Positions 6,603-19,694 of a stretch of 52,835 bases of DNA are shown one piece after another. Position numbers and translations under genes: made by a program. The number at the start of each line of letters is the position of its first letter. Positions within the stretch are counted from its first letter, which is position 1. Source of the stretch: Acidimicrobiales bacterium (GTDB lineage: Bacteria; Actinomycetota; Acidimicrobiia; Acidimicrobiales; JAKAVM01); the NCBI GenBank assembly GCA_027452005.1, contig DAIDHF010000019.1, positions 1 to 52,835 of the forward strand, read 5' to 3'. The notes under the pieces are model-generated. The model saw only the letters and a program-made list of their open reading frames with translations. It was not told the origin of the DNA and ran no database searches.

Positions 6603-9103
6603 AAGTCTCACTAAATTGGATGCGAGAGTTCACGCCGATTGACCTATCTCCTGGTGAGTTGAGAGACCTCTTAGATGACATCGGACTCGTGGTCGACTCG
6701 GTGACTCTACTTGGGGAGGGCCTTGACGACGTAGTTGTCTCTCAGGTTATGTCGATTGAACCCATCGACGGAGCTACCAAGATCCGTAAGATCACAGTGT
6801 TTGATGGCACCCATGAGCTAGAGATCGTCTGTGGGGCCTGGAACTTTCAGATCGGGGACAAGGTTCCCCTGGCCCGAATCGGCGCAGTACTTCCTGGGGG
6901 ATTTGAGATCTCAAAGCGCAAGCTAAAAGGAGTCGAATCTTACGGGATGTTGTGTTCGGTGGGTGAACTTGCTCTCGATCAATACGGCTATAGCGGGGAT
7001 GACGGGATCATGATTTTGGATACCACCCGCAAAGAGGGCGAGCTTATATCTCAAGCTCTATCAATTATCCCAGACGTGGTCTTTGATCTGGCCCTAGAGC
7101 CAAACCGTCCAGACGCACTCTCAATAGTAGGAGTGGCCCGAGATATAAGTGCCCGCTTGGGTACTCCCTTTAGTGTTACAGGCAATAGTACAAACGCTTC
7201 CGAGGACCTTGATGTGATCCGTCCAAAAGGTAGTCGAGTTGCCCCGGGTAGCCTGGTTCGAGTTGACTCAAATTCTAGTTGTGGACGATTTGGGGTCTGG
7301 CGTGTAGACGACGTCAAGGTCGGTCAGTCTTCTCGACTGATTCAGAGCCGGCTTTTGGGATGTGGAATGAGACCGATCAACGCCGTGGTCGATATATCCA
7401 ATTACCTCATGATTGAAAGGGGACAACCCTCACACCCCTATGACCTAAACAAGCTCGGGCAAGGCAGCTTGCAGGTTCGTCTGGCCAGAAAAGGAGAGAC
7501 CATAGTCACCCTAGATGGCCTTGAAAGGTCCCTATCCACGCAAGATACCGTGATATGTGACGGAGACGACCGGCCTGTTGGGATCGCCGGGGTAATGGGG
7601 GGTCAAAACTCGCAGATTGACGCATCAACACACAGTCTTCTAATTGAGGTTGCAAACTTTAGTCCTCAAGCCATAGGACGCACGGCGAAGCGTTTGGGCC
7701 TAAGGTCAGATGCCTCAGTCAGGTTTGAGAGGGGAGCCGACCCAAATGCTATCGAACCCATTGGCTGGAGATTTGTTGAATTGCTGGTATCCAACGGAGT
7801 TATAGGGCCCGTAAATGGTGATGGACCACTAGTTACCTTTGACGGCTACCAACTCGATCACCCGGTCGAATCTTCAAAGGTCACCCTTCGTCTGGGACGG
7901 TATTCACAGATAACCGGTTCAAATATCGACATGGACGAAGCGATCGGGATTTTAGGGTCGCTTGACTTTAGGACTAGCCCAACCTCCACGGGTGACCTGA
8001 CAGTTGAGATCCCCACTTTTCGACCTGATTGCGACAGAGAGATTGACATCATAGAAGAGCTAATCAGAATAAAAGGGTATTCGACGGTGACCCGCTCCGT
8101 GCCGGCAAGCCCCTTTGTTGGAGGTCTCTCGTTTTATCAATCACAGAGAAGGCTACTTAGGCAGGTGATGTCTTTGGAGTGCAAAGCCATTGAAGCGACT
8201 ACATTGTCGTTGGTAGAGCGAGGTGACGCACGGTATTTTACTCAAGGGCCTGAACTTATTGAACTGGAAAACCCTCTTTCGAAGACCGAGGCCCACTTGC
8301 GGCAATCGATGATCCCGGGATTACTGCGCGCTATTTCATATAACCTTGATCGTGGGAACTCTCACAATCGCCTCTTTGAGATCGGACACAATTTTGTTTC
8401 GGCTGATACGGGTAGCTATATCGGGGAACGAGAGGTGCTGTGCTACATATGTGATCTGGACAATACGACTGAACCGAGCTTGGTTGTAAGCCGGGTAATG
8501 GAGGTCCTACGAGTATTGGGCAACAGATTCCTTGAGGGTCAACTAGTCTTTGAACCAACATCTCAGGTAGGGTTTAGGCCTGGGATGGTTTCCAAGGTTG
8601 TCTCACGGGACCGAGTACTTGGGTTGGCAGGTGAGATTGACCCAACCATAGTAAGCAAATTTGGACTCAGAAATCGCAGAGTTGGAGCCATTGAACTTGA
8701 AACTGGCTGGTCATTCTCAATTCATGACAACGTGCAAATTGCTTCCCGGTTACTTCGAGCTCAAAAACCAGCTCCTTCTACTGCATGGATACCTTCCAGC
8801 TTTCCTAGCTCTCAATTTGATCTGGCCTTCATAGTTCCGCGAGAAATTCAGGCCCAAAAGGTGTCTGATTATCTACTAGAGCTAGCCAGCAAAGCTATAA
8901 CCTACGACGGAACCTACAAGATCAAACTCTATGATGCTTATAGCGGGAAGGACCCGTCGGCCTCAGAGAGATCATTGACGTACTCAGTACGTCTAGAGCC
9001 AGCAAATTCCACCCTTACCGACCAGGAGATATCAACTTTTCGGTCGCGCCTGATAGATGGGGTAGAGCAGGCCGGACTGGGCAAACTTAGAGATTTTCAG
9101 TAA
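6599..9103 (+). CDS. pheT: Phenylalanyl-tRNA synthetase beta subunit
   Basis: An 834-residue PheT. The start ATG 6599 overlaps the pheS stop (ATGA). Domains in order: N-terminal MKVSLNWMREFTPIDLS, an EMAP-type tRNA-binding domain (about residues 40-150, with CGAWNFQIGDKVPLARIGA), the B3/B4 editing domain, a B5 domain (about 400-470), a catalytic-like core starting near PTFRPDCDREIDIIEELIRI, and a C-terminal anticodon-binding fold with YSVRLEPANSTLTDQEI. Length is normal for the family. It completes the infC to pheT block. Confidence 0.96.
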   Translation: MKVSLNWMREFTPIDLSPGELRDLLDDIGLVVDSVTLLGEGLDDVVVSQVMSIEPIDGATKIRKITVFDGTHELEIVCGAWNFQIGDKVPLARIGAVLPGGFEISKRKLKGVESYGMLCSVGELALDQYGYSGDDGIMILDTTRKEGELISQALSIIPDVVFDLALEPNRPDALSIVGVARDISARLGTPFSVTGNSTNASEDLDVIRPKGSRVAPGSLVRVDSNSSCGRFGVWRVDDVKVGQSSRLIQSRLLGCGMRPINAVVDISNYLMIERGQPSHPYDLNKLGQGSLQVRLARKGETIVTLDGLERSLSTQDTVICDGDDRPVGIAGVMGGQNSQIDASTHSLLIEVANFSPQAIGRTAKRLGLRSDASVRFERGADPNAIEPIGWRFVELLVSNGVIGPVNGDGPLVTFDGYQLDHPVESSKVTLRLGRYSQITGSNIDMDEAIGILGSLDFRTSPTSTGDLTVEIPTFRPDCDREIDIIEELIRIKGYSTVTRSVPASPFVGGLSFYQSQRRLLRQVMSLECKAIEATTLSLVERGDARYFTQGPELIELENPLSKTEAHLRQSMIPGLLRAISYNLDRGNSHNRLFEIGHNFVSADTGSYIGEREVLCYICDLDNTTEPSLVVSRVMEVLRVLGNRFLEGQLVFEPTSQVGFRPGMVSKVVSRDRVLGLAGEIDPTIVSKFGLRNRRVGAIELETGWSFSIHDNVQIASRLLRAQKPAPSTAWIPSSFPSSQFDLAFIVPREIQAQKVSDYLLELASKAITYDGTYKIKLYDAYSGKDPSASERSLTYSVRLEPANSTLTDQEISTFRSRLIDGVEQAGLGKLRDFQ

Positions 9104-9212
9104 CAGTTAGGTATAAAGCCAGACTAAGTCTTGGAGTTGAAACCAGGCGGTGCGTACTGGGCAACGTAGTGAATTATCCACCTGGGCTTATTCAGACTAG
9201 CATCTCAAGGTA

Positions 9213-10451
9213 ATGTCTAATCAACGAGATCGGTCTTCTGGAACCGGGCGACCAGCTCGTTCTACTCGTACAAACTCAGAGGGCAGACCACCCTCAGGAC
9301 CAAGGAGTTCAGGACCCGGACGACCCAGACCCGGGCGTGACGGACCCGGCGATCGCCCAAAGCGTCGCTATGACTCAGATTCACAGACCTACCGAGACAG
9401 ACCACCCTCAGGATCAAGGAGTTCAGGACCAAGACGTGACGGACCCGGCGATCGCCCAAAGTTTTCTGAAGGGCCAAGAGATAGAGTCAGACACACAAGA
9501 GGTGGGGAGTTTGAAAAAGGGCTCCCGAGAGCCCAGAGGTACACTGGAAGGCCTAAGTCAATACTGGGGGAGTCAAGAGGGTCAGGGAGATGGAGTGATC
9601 CAGATTCTGACATGATCCGCGACAGGCGAGAGGATCTCGTCGACGATGAGTCAGGAGAACTCGAGCCCTCAAGGCCAGTAAAGCTAACCCAAGGGGATAT
9701 CTTCTTGGGGGCAACTTCTGAGTCTCGGCTAGCCACACGGGCCATCGCCAAATCTTCACCCGGGATTCCTGAGAGACAAGAGACGTTGGCAGGTGAGATC
9801 GTCAAAGAGATCTCCTCGGGCCAACTTGAAAAGAGCCTATCTGGATCTCCCAGAGCTCGAGACGGGACGGCATGGACCGTGAGTGCCGTGGCCGACAAGT
9901 TGGCCAAGGCAGCCGACTTTTACGCCAGAGATCGATATGGTGACGCTATGAGGGTGCTTACCAGACTCAAGGCAAAGATAAAAGACCTGCCTGCCCTAGA
10001 TGAACTCCACGCGCTTACCTTGTATCGAATGGGAAAGTGGGCCCAGGCGGCCCGTGAGCTTGAAGACTTGAGTGCCCGGACGGGATCCTTTGACCAGCAT
10101 CCGGTTCTAATGGACTGTCACCGAGCCCTCGATAACGTGGACAGGGTTGGAGAGTTGTTCGAGGAACTTAGGCATTCGTCTCCCACACCCGAGGTAATGG
10201 CCGAAGGACGGGTAGTTTTTGCCAACACCTTGGCTGACCATGGGGAGATTGACCGAGCAATTTCGATACTGTCGAGGTCGGGTAAATCCATAAAAAACCC
10301 TCGTCAGTTCCACGTTCGCCAGTGGTACTGTCTTGCCTGCCTTTATGAGAAAAAAGGTGACCTGTCCAGGGCTGCAAACCTGTTTAGAACCGCCCTCGGC
10401 TCTGGTCTGTATTGCTATGATGCCAGTGAGCGACTTTTAGAAATCTCGTAA
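9213..10451 (+). CDS. TPR-like protein with disordered Arg/Gly/Pro-rich N-terminus
   Basis: A 412-residue protein in two parts. Residues 1-100 are low-complexity and rich in Arg, Gly, Pro, Ser and Asp, with repeats such as DRPPSGSRSSG and RRDGPGDRPK encoded by duplicated DNA. Residues 220-410 form helical TPR-like hairpins (KAADFYARDRYGDAMRVLTR, YCLACLYEKKGDLSRAANLF). No catalytic motif is visible. TPRs suggest a scaffold, and the basic tail may bind RNA; both are inferences. ATG 9213 follows an AAGG. Class I aldolase follows 40 bp downstream. Confidence 0.75.
   Translation: MSNQRDRSSGTGRPARSTRTNSEGRPPSGPRSSGPGRPRPGRDGPGDRPKRRYDSDSQTYRDRPPSGSRSSGPRRDGPGDRPKFSEGPRDRVRHTRGGEFEKGLPRAQRYTGRPKSILGESRGSGRWSDPDSDMIRDRREDLVDDESGELEPSRPVKLTQGDIFLGATSESRLATRAIAKSSPGIPERQETLAGEIVKEISSGQLEKSLSGSPRARDGTAWTVSAVADKLAKAADFYARDRYGDAMRVLTRLKAKIKDLPALDELHALTLYRMGKWAQAARELEDLSARTGSFDQHPVLMDCHRALDNVDRVGELFEELRHSSPTPEVMAEGRVVFANTLADHGEIDRAISILSRSGKSIKNPRQFHVRQWYCLACLYEKKGDLSRAANLFRTALGSGLYCYDASERLLEIS
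9284..9461 (+). repeat. Direct repeat inside the TPR protein gene
   Basis: Positions 9284-9362 and 9398-9461 carry near-identical DNA beginning CAGACCACCCTCAGGA and ending GGACCCGGCGATCGCCCAAA. The second copy lacks about 15 internal bases, keeping the reading frame. This built the repeated arginine/glycine-rich protein segment and could expand or contract by slippage. Confidence 0.8.
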
Positions 10452-10491
10452 TTAAACTGTTGAAGTTGGAGCAAGGAGAATCTACACGACC

Positions 10492-11544
10492 ATGACCGAT
10501 ATAGCAGCCCTACTTGGCGACGAATATAACAAATTACTCTCCCACACGTGTACAGGGATCACCAAGGACCTCTTGCACGTCCCGGGCGGGGACTTTTTGG
10601 ACAGGGTCTTTGTTGATTCTGATCGGCCGACCTCGGTCCTGCGGAACCTGGGGGCCCTTTATAACCACGGCCGACTTGGAGGATCGGGGTATCTGTCGAT
10701 TCTTCCCGTAGACCAGGGAATCGAACACTCCGGGGCGGCCTCATTTTCTAAGAATCCGGCGTATTTTGATCCCAAGAACCTGGTCGAGTTGGCTCTGGCT
10801 GGCGAGTGTTCGGCCATAGCGACCACTTTTGGGGTCCTGGGATCGATTGCCCGACGCTACAGCCACAAGATTCCTTTCATTGTAAAGATCAACCACAACG
10901 AACTGATGACCTATCCGCCCAAGTTTGACCAGGTTATGTTCGGGTCGGTACAGCAGGCCGCCGACCTGGGAGCTATTGGGGTCGGGGCTACCATCTACTT
11001 CGGATCCGACCTGGCCACCAGGCAACTCGTTGAAGTCTCCAGGGCCTTTGAAGAGGCTCACCGACTTGGTCTTTTTACTGTGCTGTGGTGTTATCTGCGC
11101 AACCCGGCCTTCAAGACTACTGAGGCCGACTACCACCTAGCCGCCGATTTGACCGGCCAGGCCAACCATCTCGGAGTGACCATCGAGGCCGACATCGTCA
11201 AGCAGAAGCAGCCCGAAAACAATGGGGGCTTTACGGCTCTGAATTTCGGCAAGACTGACCCGTTGGTCTACTCCAAGTTGACCTCGGACAATCCAATTGA
11301 TCTCACCAGGTGGCAGGTGGTGAACTGCTATATGGGCCGGGTTGGCCTGATCAACTCAGGGGGGGAGTCCCAGGGAGCCTCGGATCTGGCCCAGGCGGTG
11401 AGGACAGCAGTTATCAACAAGCGTGCAGGGGGCCAGGGGCTCATAGTTGGGCGCAAGGCCTTCCAGAGGCCCCTTAAAGATGGCGTTGAACTGCTCAAGG
11501 CCATCCAAGACGTCTTCTTGGATCCAGCCATTACCTTGGCCTGA
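10492..11544 (+). CDS. Fructose-bisphosphate aldolase, class I (DhnA/FbaB type)
   Basis: A 350-residue Schiff-base aldolase of the archaeal/DhnA type. Visible motifs are [19 protein letters not shown] at the N-terminal barrel strand, [25 protein letters not shown] and [19 protein letters not shown], whose lysine is the likely Schiff-base residue. The C-terminus has [13 protein letters not shown] and [15 protein letters not shown], the phosphate-binding loops. It interconverts fructose 1,6-bisphosphate with two triose phosphates. AGGAG precedes ATG 10492 at normal spacing. Confidence 0.92.
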   Translation: MTDIAALLGDEYNKLLSHTCTGITKDLLHVPGGDFLDRVFVDSDRPTSVLRNLGALYNHGRLGGSGYLSILPVDQGIEHSGAASFSKNPAYFDPKNLVELALAGECSAIATTFGVLGSIARRYSHKIPFIVKINHNELMTYPPKFDQVMFGSVQQAADLGAIGVGATIYFGSDLATRQLVEVSRAFEEAHRLGLFTVLWCYLRNPAFKTTEADYHLAADLTGQANHLGVTIEADIVKQKQPENNGGFTALNFGKTDPLVYSKLTSDNPIDLTRWQVVNCYMGRVGLINSGGESQGASDLAQAVRTAVINKRAGGQGLIVGRKAFQRPLKDGVELLKAIQDVFLDPAITLA

Positions 11545-11649
11545 GATTGCCCGGGGGAGTTACCGATTCATCCTAGGAGTGCGTGAGATACTAGACTTGG
11601 GTTGAGTAAGGTAGTTTGAACCTGCGAGATGAGTGTTTAGGAGCTTGTA

Positions 11650-13509
11650 GTGGTCGACAGCGTAGTCGAGTTAGATCGGGTAATAGTCAGGTTTGCCGGA
11701 GATTCTGGTGACGGGATGCAGTTGGTGGGGGATCGCTTTACTAACCTCAGTGCGGCTTTTGGGAACGACCTGGCCACACTTCCTGATTATCCTGCCGAAA
11801 TTCGTGCTCCAGCAGGAACCCTTCCAGGCGTATCAGCCTTTCAGGTCCACATATCTAATCACGACATAGTAACCCCGGGAGACTTCCCGGACGTGTTGGT
11901 AGCCATGAATCCGGCAGCCCTCAAGGCAAACTTGGTTCACGTAAAGCCCGGAGCCACCTTGATTGTAAACGCCGACGCGTTCGAGGAGAGAAACCTGGCA
12001 AAGGCCGGATACGAGCAAAACCCCCTCGAAGACAACTCGTTAGCTGACTACACGCTATACAAGATCCCGATGACCACCTTGACAATTGAGGCCACTAAGC
12101 CTACCGGGGCCAAACCCCGTGACGCGGAGCGGTCAAAGAATTTCTTTGCCCTCGGGATCGTGTCGTGGATGTACTCAAGACCATTCGAACCCACTTTGGA
12201 ATGGATCGGCAAGAGGTTTAGTGCTCGGCCAGAGTTAGCCGAGATAAACACTTTGGCCTTCAAGGCCGGAGTAAATTTCGGGGAGACCACAGAGATCTTC
12301 GGTCACGCGTATGAGGTAAAGCCGGCCAAGTTAGATCCGGGAACCTACATCAACATTACCGGGAACACTGGGTTGGCATGGGGGCTAATTGCGGCAAGTA
12401 AACTGTCGGGACTAGATCTGTTTTTGGGATCTTACCCGATAACGCCGGCCTCTGATATCTTGCACGAGCTGTCAAAGCACAAGAATTTCTCAGTTAAAAC
12501 CTTACAGGCTGAAGACGAGATTGCCGGGGTCGGAGCGGCTCTCGGGGCGTCTTTTGGGGGTTTACTCGGGGTTACGACCACTTCAGGTCCGGGAATGGAT
12601 CTGAAGGCCGAGACCATTGGGTTGGCCTTGCAGCTCGAGCTCCCCTTGATAGTAATCGATGTCCAGCGCGGTGGACCCTCTACGGGGTTGCCGACCAAGA
12701 GCGAGCAGTCCGATCTCCTGATGGCCATGTATGGTCGTCATGGAGAGTCCCCGTTACCGGTGATTGCTGCCAAGACCCCCTCCGACTGCTTTTTTGTGGC
12801 GATCGAGGCGGCGAGGATAGCTATCAAGTATCGAACCCCCGTGGTAGTCCTGTCCGATGGGTACCTAGCAAATGGAGCCGAGCCCTGGAAGCTACCTGAC
12901 TGTGATCTGTTGGCCGAAATCGACCCTAAATTCTCACGGGAACCAAACGGGGAGCATCCAGATGGGTCTCCGGCGTTCTTCCCGTATCTGAGGGATCCTG
13001 AGACCCTGGCCAGGCCGTGGGCCCCACCCGGGACGGCCGGTTTAGAGCACCGAGTTGGTGGTCTTGAAAAGGCTGACGTAACTGGCAATGTGTCTTATGA
13101 TCCAGAGAACCACGAACACATGATCAGGGTTCGGGCGGCCAAGGTTGCCGGAATTGCGAACGAGTTAGCTCCTCTGGAGGTTGACGATCCCGACAAGGCT
13201 AAGGTTCTAGTGGTCGGTTGGGGTTCTACCCATGGGTCAATAGTTGGAGCCATCAGGCGCGTTCGGGCCAACGGGGGGGCAGTTGCTCACGTTCACCTCA
13301 CTCACATGTTCCCGCTTCCGAGGGATCTTGGGGACATCCTAAGACGATACGATCGGGTTATTGTTCCGGAACTGAACACTGGACAGCTCTCAAAGGTCTT
13401 GAGGGCAGAGTACTCAATTGAGACTATAGATGTGAATAAGATCCAGGCTCAACCCTTCAAGGTGGGCGAGTTGGAAGAGGCATTTGCCAGAGAGGTATTT
13501 GGAGCCTAG
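11650..13509 (+). CDS. korA: 2-oxoacid:ferredoxin oxidoreductase, fused gamma-alpha subunit
   Basis: A 619-residue KorA. Residues 1-190 are the gamma domain (VRFAGDSGDGMQLVGDRFTN, LPDYPAEIRAPAGTLPGVSA). The alpha pyrimidine-binding domain follows (LFLGSYPITPASDILHELSK, EDEIAGVGAALGASFGG, VIDVQRGGPSTGLPTKSEQS), then a transketolase C-like domain. With KorB it forms a CoA-dependent 2-oxoglutarate:ferredoxin oxidoreductase as in mycobacteria; 2-oxoglutarate is inferred from that precedent, and related 2-oxoacids are possible. GTG 11650 has AGGAG at 11639-11643. korB begins 62 bp downstream. Confidence 0.92.
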   Translation: MVDSVVELDRVIVRFAGDSGDGMQLVGDRFTNLSAAFGNDLATLPDYPAEIRAPAGTLPGVSAFQVHISNHDIVTPGDFPDVLVAMNPAALKANLVHVKPGATLIVNADAFEERNLAKAGYEQNPLEDNSLADYTLYKIPMTTLTIEATKPTGAKPRDAERSKNFFALGIVSWMYSRPFEPTLEWIGKRFSARPELAEINTLAFKAGVNFGETTEIFGHAYEVKPAKLDPGTYINITGNTGLAWGLIAASKLSGLDLFLGSYPITPASDILHELSKHKNFSVKTLQAEDEIAGVGAALGASFGGLLGVTTTSGPGMDLKAETIGLALQLELPLIVIDVQRGGPSTGLPTKSEQSDLLMAMYGRHGESPLPVIAAKTPSDCFFVAIEAARIAIKYRTPVVVLSDGYLANGAEPWKLPDCDLLAEIDPKFSREPNGEHPDGSPAFFPYLRDPETLARPWAPPGTAGLEHRVGGLEKADVTGNVSYDPENHEHMIRVRAAKVAGIANELAPLEVDDPDKAKVLVVGWGSTHGSIVGAIRRVRANGGAVAHVHLTHMFPLPRDLGDILRRYDRVIVPELNTGQLSKVLRAEYSIETIDVNKIQAQPFKVGELEEAFAREVFGA

Positions 13510-13571
13510 AAGATGGACCTGACTAATCATATGAGCGAATTGACCAATAATGAAGGCGATCTGGAGGCCCG

Positions 13572-14597
13572 ATGACCGACACCTTGATTCCGACTACTAC
13601 CCGAAAGGACTGGACGAGCGACCAAGAGGTCAGGTGGTGTCCGGGGTGCGGGGACTACTCAATACTGGCCGCCGTCCAGATGCTCATGCCAGACTTGGGG
13701 ATTCGACGGGAGAATACCGTGTTTATCTCCGGGATTGGATGTGCGGCTAGGTTCCCCTACTACATGAACACGTTCGGGATGCACTCCATCCATGGTCGGG
13801 CTCCGGCGATAGCTTCCGGGTTAGCTTTAGCCAGGCCAGATTTGAGCGTGTGGGTAATAAGTGGAGATGGTGACGCCCTTTCAATTGGAGGGAACCACCT
13901 GATTCACGCCTTGCGGCGGAACGTGAATTTGAATATCTTGCTGTTCAACAACCAGATCTACGGGTTGACAAAGGGACAGTACTCACCGACTTCAGAGGCT
14001 GGCAAGGTGACCAAGTCAACCCCGTTTGGATCACTGGAGACCCCGTTCAATCCAATGAGCCTGGCACTCGGGGCAGAGGCAACCTTTGTGGCAAGGACCC
14101 ACGACATGGATCGCAAGCACATGATGGAGATGTTTAGGCGGGCTCACGCCCATCACGGGGCCTCCTTTGTCGAGGTTTACCAGAACTGCAACGTCTTCAA
14201 CGACGGAGCCTTTGAGGAGATCTTGTCGAAGGATGTCCGCTCTGACATGTTGATTACCCTAGAGCACGGCAAGCAGATCCGCTTCGGGGCCGACGGCCAG
14301 TTTGTAGTTGTCTCAGACGGGAACGGGGGAGTGAAAATTGCTTTGGCACAAGAGGTTGAAGATTCGGAGATTATTGTTCACGACGAGCACAACCCAAATC
14401 CGGCTCTTGCCTTTGCACTTTCTCGCCTTGCAAGCGGTCCGCATTCGCCGACCCCAATCGGGGTGTTTCGAGACGTAGTTCATCCAGAATACGGCGATCA
14501 GATGGCAGACCAGATACAAAGGGCTCTCGACTCGAAGGGTCCCGGTGACCTTAACTCACTTCTCAGGTCAGCCGGGGCAACCTGGGAAGTCCACTAA
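13572..14597 (+). CDS. korB: 2-oxoacid:ferredoxin oxidoreductase beta subunit
   Basis: A 341-residue thiamine-diphosphate subunit. The N-terminus has the cofactor motif RWCPGCGDYSILAAVQ, then FISGIGCAARFPYYMNTFGM and GRAPAIASGLALARPDL. The ThDP/Mg motif is VISGDGDALSIGGNHLIHAL ending in LLFNNQIYGLTKGQYSPTS. It pairs with korA upstream. GGAG lies 7-10 bases before ATG 13572. It converges with the M50 protease gene, with a 69-bp gap showing no clear terminator. Confidence 0.94.
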   Translation: MTDTLIPTTTRKDWTSDQEVRWCPGCGDYSILAAVQMLMPDLGIRRENTVFISGIGCAARFPYYMNTFGMHSIHGRAPAIASGLALARPDLSVWVISGDGDALSIGGNHLIHALRRNVNLNILLFNNQIYGLTKGQYSPTSEAGKVTKSTPFGSLETPFNPMSLALGAEATFVARTHDMDRKHMMEMFRRAHAHHGASFVEVYQNCNVFNDGAFEEILSKDVRSDMLITLEHGKQIRFGADGQFVVVSDGNGGVKIALAQEVEDSEIIVHDEHNPNPALAFALSRLASGPHSPTPIGVFRDVVHPEYGDQMADQIQRALDSKGPGDLNSLLRSAGATWEVH

Positions 14598-14666
14598 GAC
14601 CTAACTGATAACCTACCTATTGCCACGGTCAAATCAATTTGGCGATTCAAGTTGCGGGTCGAGGTA

Positions 14667-15368
14667 TTAGAGGAGTTTCACCCAAAGTGACTCACCCCAC
14701 CCGATCAGATCACCTATAAAGGGAGTCCGGGCAACTACCAAAATCAACACGGCTATCATGAGAAATGATCGGATCCGAAAGTATCCTGGCAGGAGATGGG
14801 CGGGTAGGAGTCTCTCTATGAGGGCCGAACCATCAAGAGGAGGTATCGGAATTAAATTGAACACGGCCAGGGCTATGTTGACAATTCCGGCCAAGTAGAT
14901 AGTCTCTAGCAAGATCGAGCTGGGTAGGCCATGGCCGTCAACGGCCTTGAGGGCGACTACGAGATCTGGCGGGGCCAATAGCCGGAATATAAGTGCCAAA
15001 CACAGGGCGAGGATGATATTGGTAGCCGGACCCACAAGTCCCACTAGGGGCGACTGATTTCTCGGATTTCGAAGTTTAGAGACGTTGACCGGGACGGGTC
15101 TTGCCCAGCCAAAGAATCCAAATCCAGATAGAGTTAGGACTATTGGCAAGACTACAGTTCCAATGGGGTCGATATGCTTTATCGGGTTCAACGTGAGTCT
15201 CCCAGCTCGCTTAGCCGTGTCATCCCCAAAGAAATTGGCCAAAAGACCGTGGGAGATCTCGTGAATAATTATTGACGGAATCAGGACAACTAAGGCCAGG
15301 ATTTGATAGAGGTGTATTGTGTGGCGGGAGACCAACGAGTAGACGACCAGGGCAACAACCGCGACCAA
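14667..15368 (-). CDS. M50-family (site-2 protease-like) membrane metallopeptidase
   Basis: About 233 residues, almost entirely membrane-embedded. The zinc motif is HEISHGLLANFFGDDTA (HExxH), and the second motif is NLIPIPPLDGSALIERL, both typical of the short M50 proteins (Rv1822c-like/YwhC-like). These act as intramembrane or juxtamembrane proteases; the substrate is unknown. The start is unclear: TTG 15368 is the first ordinary start, no good ribosome site is seen, and the frame is open back to the preceding gene. It lies 41 bp downstream of the DksA-type gene and is probably cotranscribed. Confidence 0.85.
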   Translation of the reverse strand: MVAVVALVVYSLVSRHTIHLYQILALVVLIPSIIIHEISHGLLANFFGDDTAKRAGRLTLNPIKHIDPIGTVVLPIVLTLSGFGFFGWARPVPVNVSKLRNPRNQSPLVGLVGPATNIILALCLALIFRLLAPPDLVVALKAVDGHGLPSSILLETIYLAGIVNIALAVFNLIPIPPLDGSALIERLLPAHLLPGYFRIRSFLMIAVLILVVARTPFIGDLIGWGESLWVKLL

Positions 15369-15409
15369 TACCAGGGTCTGTATTGGGGTGAGCTTAGACT
15401 TGATGGGAA

Positions 15410-15778
15410 CTAGTTAGTCTTTGACGCGCAGTCGATACAGTGACGGGCCATGGGCATGGCTTCGAGTCTGGCAGGATTTATAGTACTCCCACAGGTCTCG
15501 CATATTCCGTAAGTGCCGGTGGCGAGTTTCTCAAGGGCGTGTTCGACCTCGTCTAGGGTCTCGCTAAGTTTTGAGGCCAGGGCTTCTGCCTCTCCGCGCT
15601 CAGCGGTGACCTGGCTGGAATCGGCAAAGTTGTGATCGTAACTCAAACCATCCTTAGCAACAGTCCCGTTAGAGTTGAAACCGATCTCGTCGAGCTTGCC
15701 AAGGAGCTGACCTTTTTCCTCTTCTAGGAGGGAGCGAAAGTCTGTTGTGATCTCTTCGGTTGGAGTGTCAGAAGACAT
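15410..15778 (-). CDS. DksA/TraR-type zinc-finger protein
   Basis: A 122-residue protein with an acidic helical N-terminus (TTDFRSLLEEEKGQLLGKLD, a coiled coil to about residue 85) and a C-terminal zinc finger GICETCG ... ARHCIDCASK (C-x2-C, 17 residues, C-x2-C). It resembles the TraR/DksA proteins of actinobacteria such as the RbpA-independent CarD-like regulators of RNA polymerase; binding to polymerase is inferred. The region 15779-16069 upstream of it holds no supported gene. Confidence 0.83.
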   Translation of the reverse strand: MSSDTPTEEITTDFRSLLEEEKGQLLGKLDEIGFNSNGTVAKDGLSYDHNFADSSQVTAERGEAEALASKLSETLDEVEHALEKLATGTYGICETCGSTINPARLEAMPMARHCIDCASKTN

Positions 15779-16069
15779 ATCACAATGCTACCTGGCAAAG
15801 CTCAATTGTGCTGGCCTGGATGAAATTTTGTAACCCAGCTGAAACCTACTCTCGACAACACGGTTCCTCATGGGACACTGGTGATTGTCAGTTTCTAAAA
15901 TACCTGGTAAAACGGATTAACGGTTGGACTTTCTCCGAGGAAGTCCAATTAGCCACTTCTTGCCAAGACTTGGGGTTGTGGGTCGTGACTGTATTTTTGC
16001 ACGTCTGTCATTTCACGACTCCCATCGGGGCCGTCCCTGTACCTCGGGCTATATCGGTCAGATTAACCC

Positions 16070-19221
<3,152 letters not shown>

Positions 19222-19344
19222 ATGATTGGGGCCGAAAATAGAATGACTTGCTCGTTTAGTAGATGCCCGAAGATCCTGGCGGTTACCGTCATTGTTGTGG
19301 CCCTCTTTATTGACTTGCTCGATGAATCCGGAATGCTCGCGTGA
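19222..19344 (+). CDS. Possible 40-residue single-span membrane protein
   Basis: ATG 19222 opens a 40-codon frame with one hydrophobic segment, KILAVTVIVVALFIDLL, preceded by basic residues and ending just before the next gene. Its TGA stop overlaps that gene's GTG start as GTGA, the pattern of translational coupling. No family is recognised. No strong ribosome site is visible, so it is supported only by the membrane segment and the overlap. Confidence 0.4.
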   Translation: MIGAENRMTCSFSRCPKILAVTVIVVALFIDLLDESGMLA

Positions 19345-19694
19345 CCGACCAGTCGGTCCCGAAGGTTAGAATGAAGCGGAGAATCGAGACCTTCTGTGTC
19401 GTGTCGTTTTGGCTCGCGATCGTGTCACTGATGTTGGGGCTGAGCTCTTTAGTCGCTCAGATCCTCGCAATGGCTGGCATCCCCTCTCTGGTGGCTGTCG
19501 TCCTCGGGTTGGTCGGGATACGAAGGGCGACGAGGTCGCCTGATCGATGGCGAGGTGCGCGGTTTGGCAAAGTGGGGGCAATCATTGGCATCATCGGGGT
19601 GGTGCTGTCGCTTTGGATGGTCGTCGAATTACTTCGAAATGGGAGTTGGGGCTCTCAAATCGTCCCAACAATCATGCGGCCAGGACAACCTTAG
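19341..19694 (+). CDS. DUF4190-like small membrane protein
   Basis: A 117-residue protein with a basic N-terminus and three hydrophobic segments: CVVSFWLAIVSLMLGLSSLV, GIPSLVAVVLGLVGIRRA, and KVGAIIGIIGVVLSLWMVV. The order helix-helix-GIRRATRSPDRWRGARFGK-helix resembles DUF4190/DUF4352-type actinobacterial membrane proteins, in which the second and third segments flank an xGRGxA-like loop. Function is unknown. It is coupled to the 40-codon frame upstream and converges with recN. Confidence 0.65.
   Translation: MTDQSVPKVRMKRRIETFCVVSFWLAIVSLMLGLSSLVAQILAMAGIPSLVAVVLGLVGIRRATRSPDRWRGARFGKVGAIIGIIGVVLSLWMVVELLRNGSWGSQIVPTIMRPGQP

Noticed and set aside
9389..9907. 172-codon minus-strand frame
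   Set aside because: Antisense of the TPR protein gene, created by its biased N-terminal composition.
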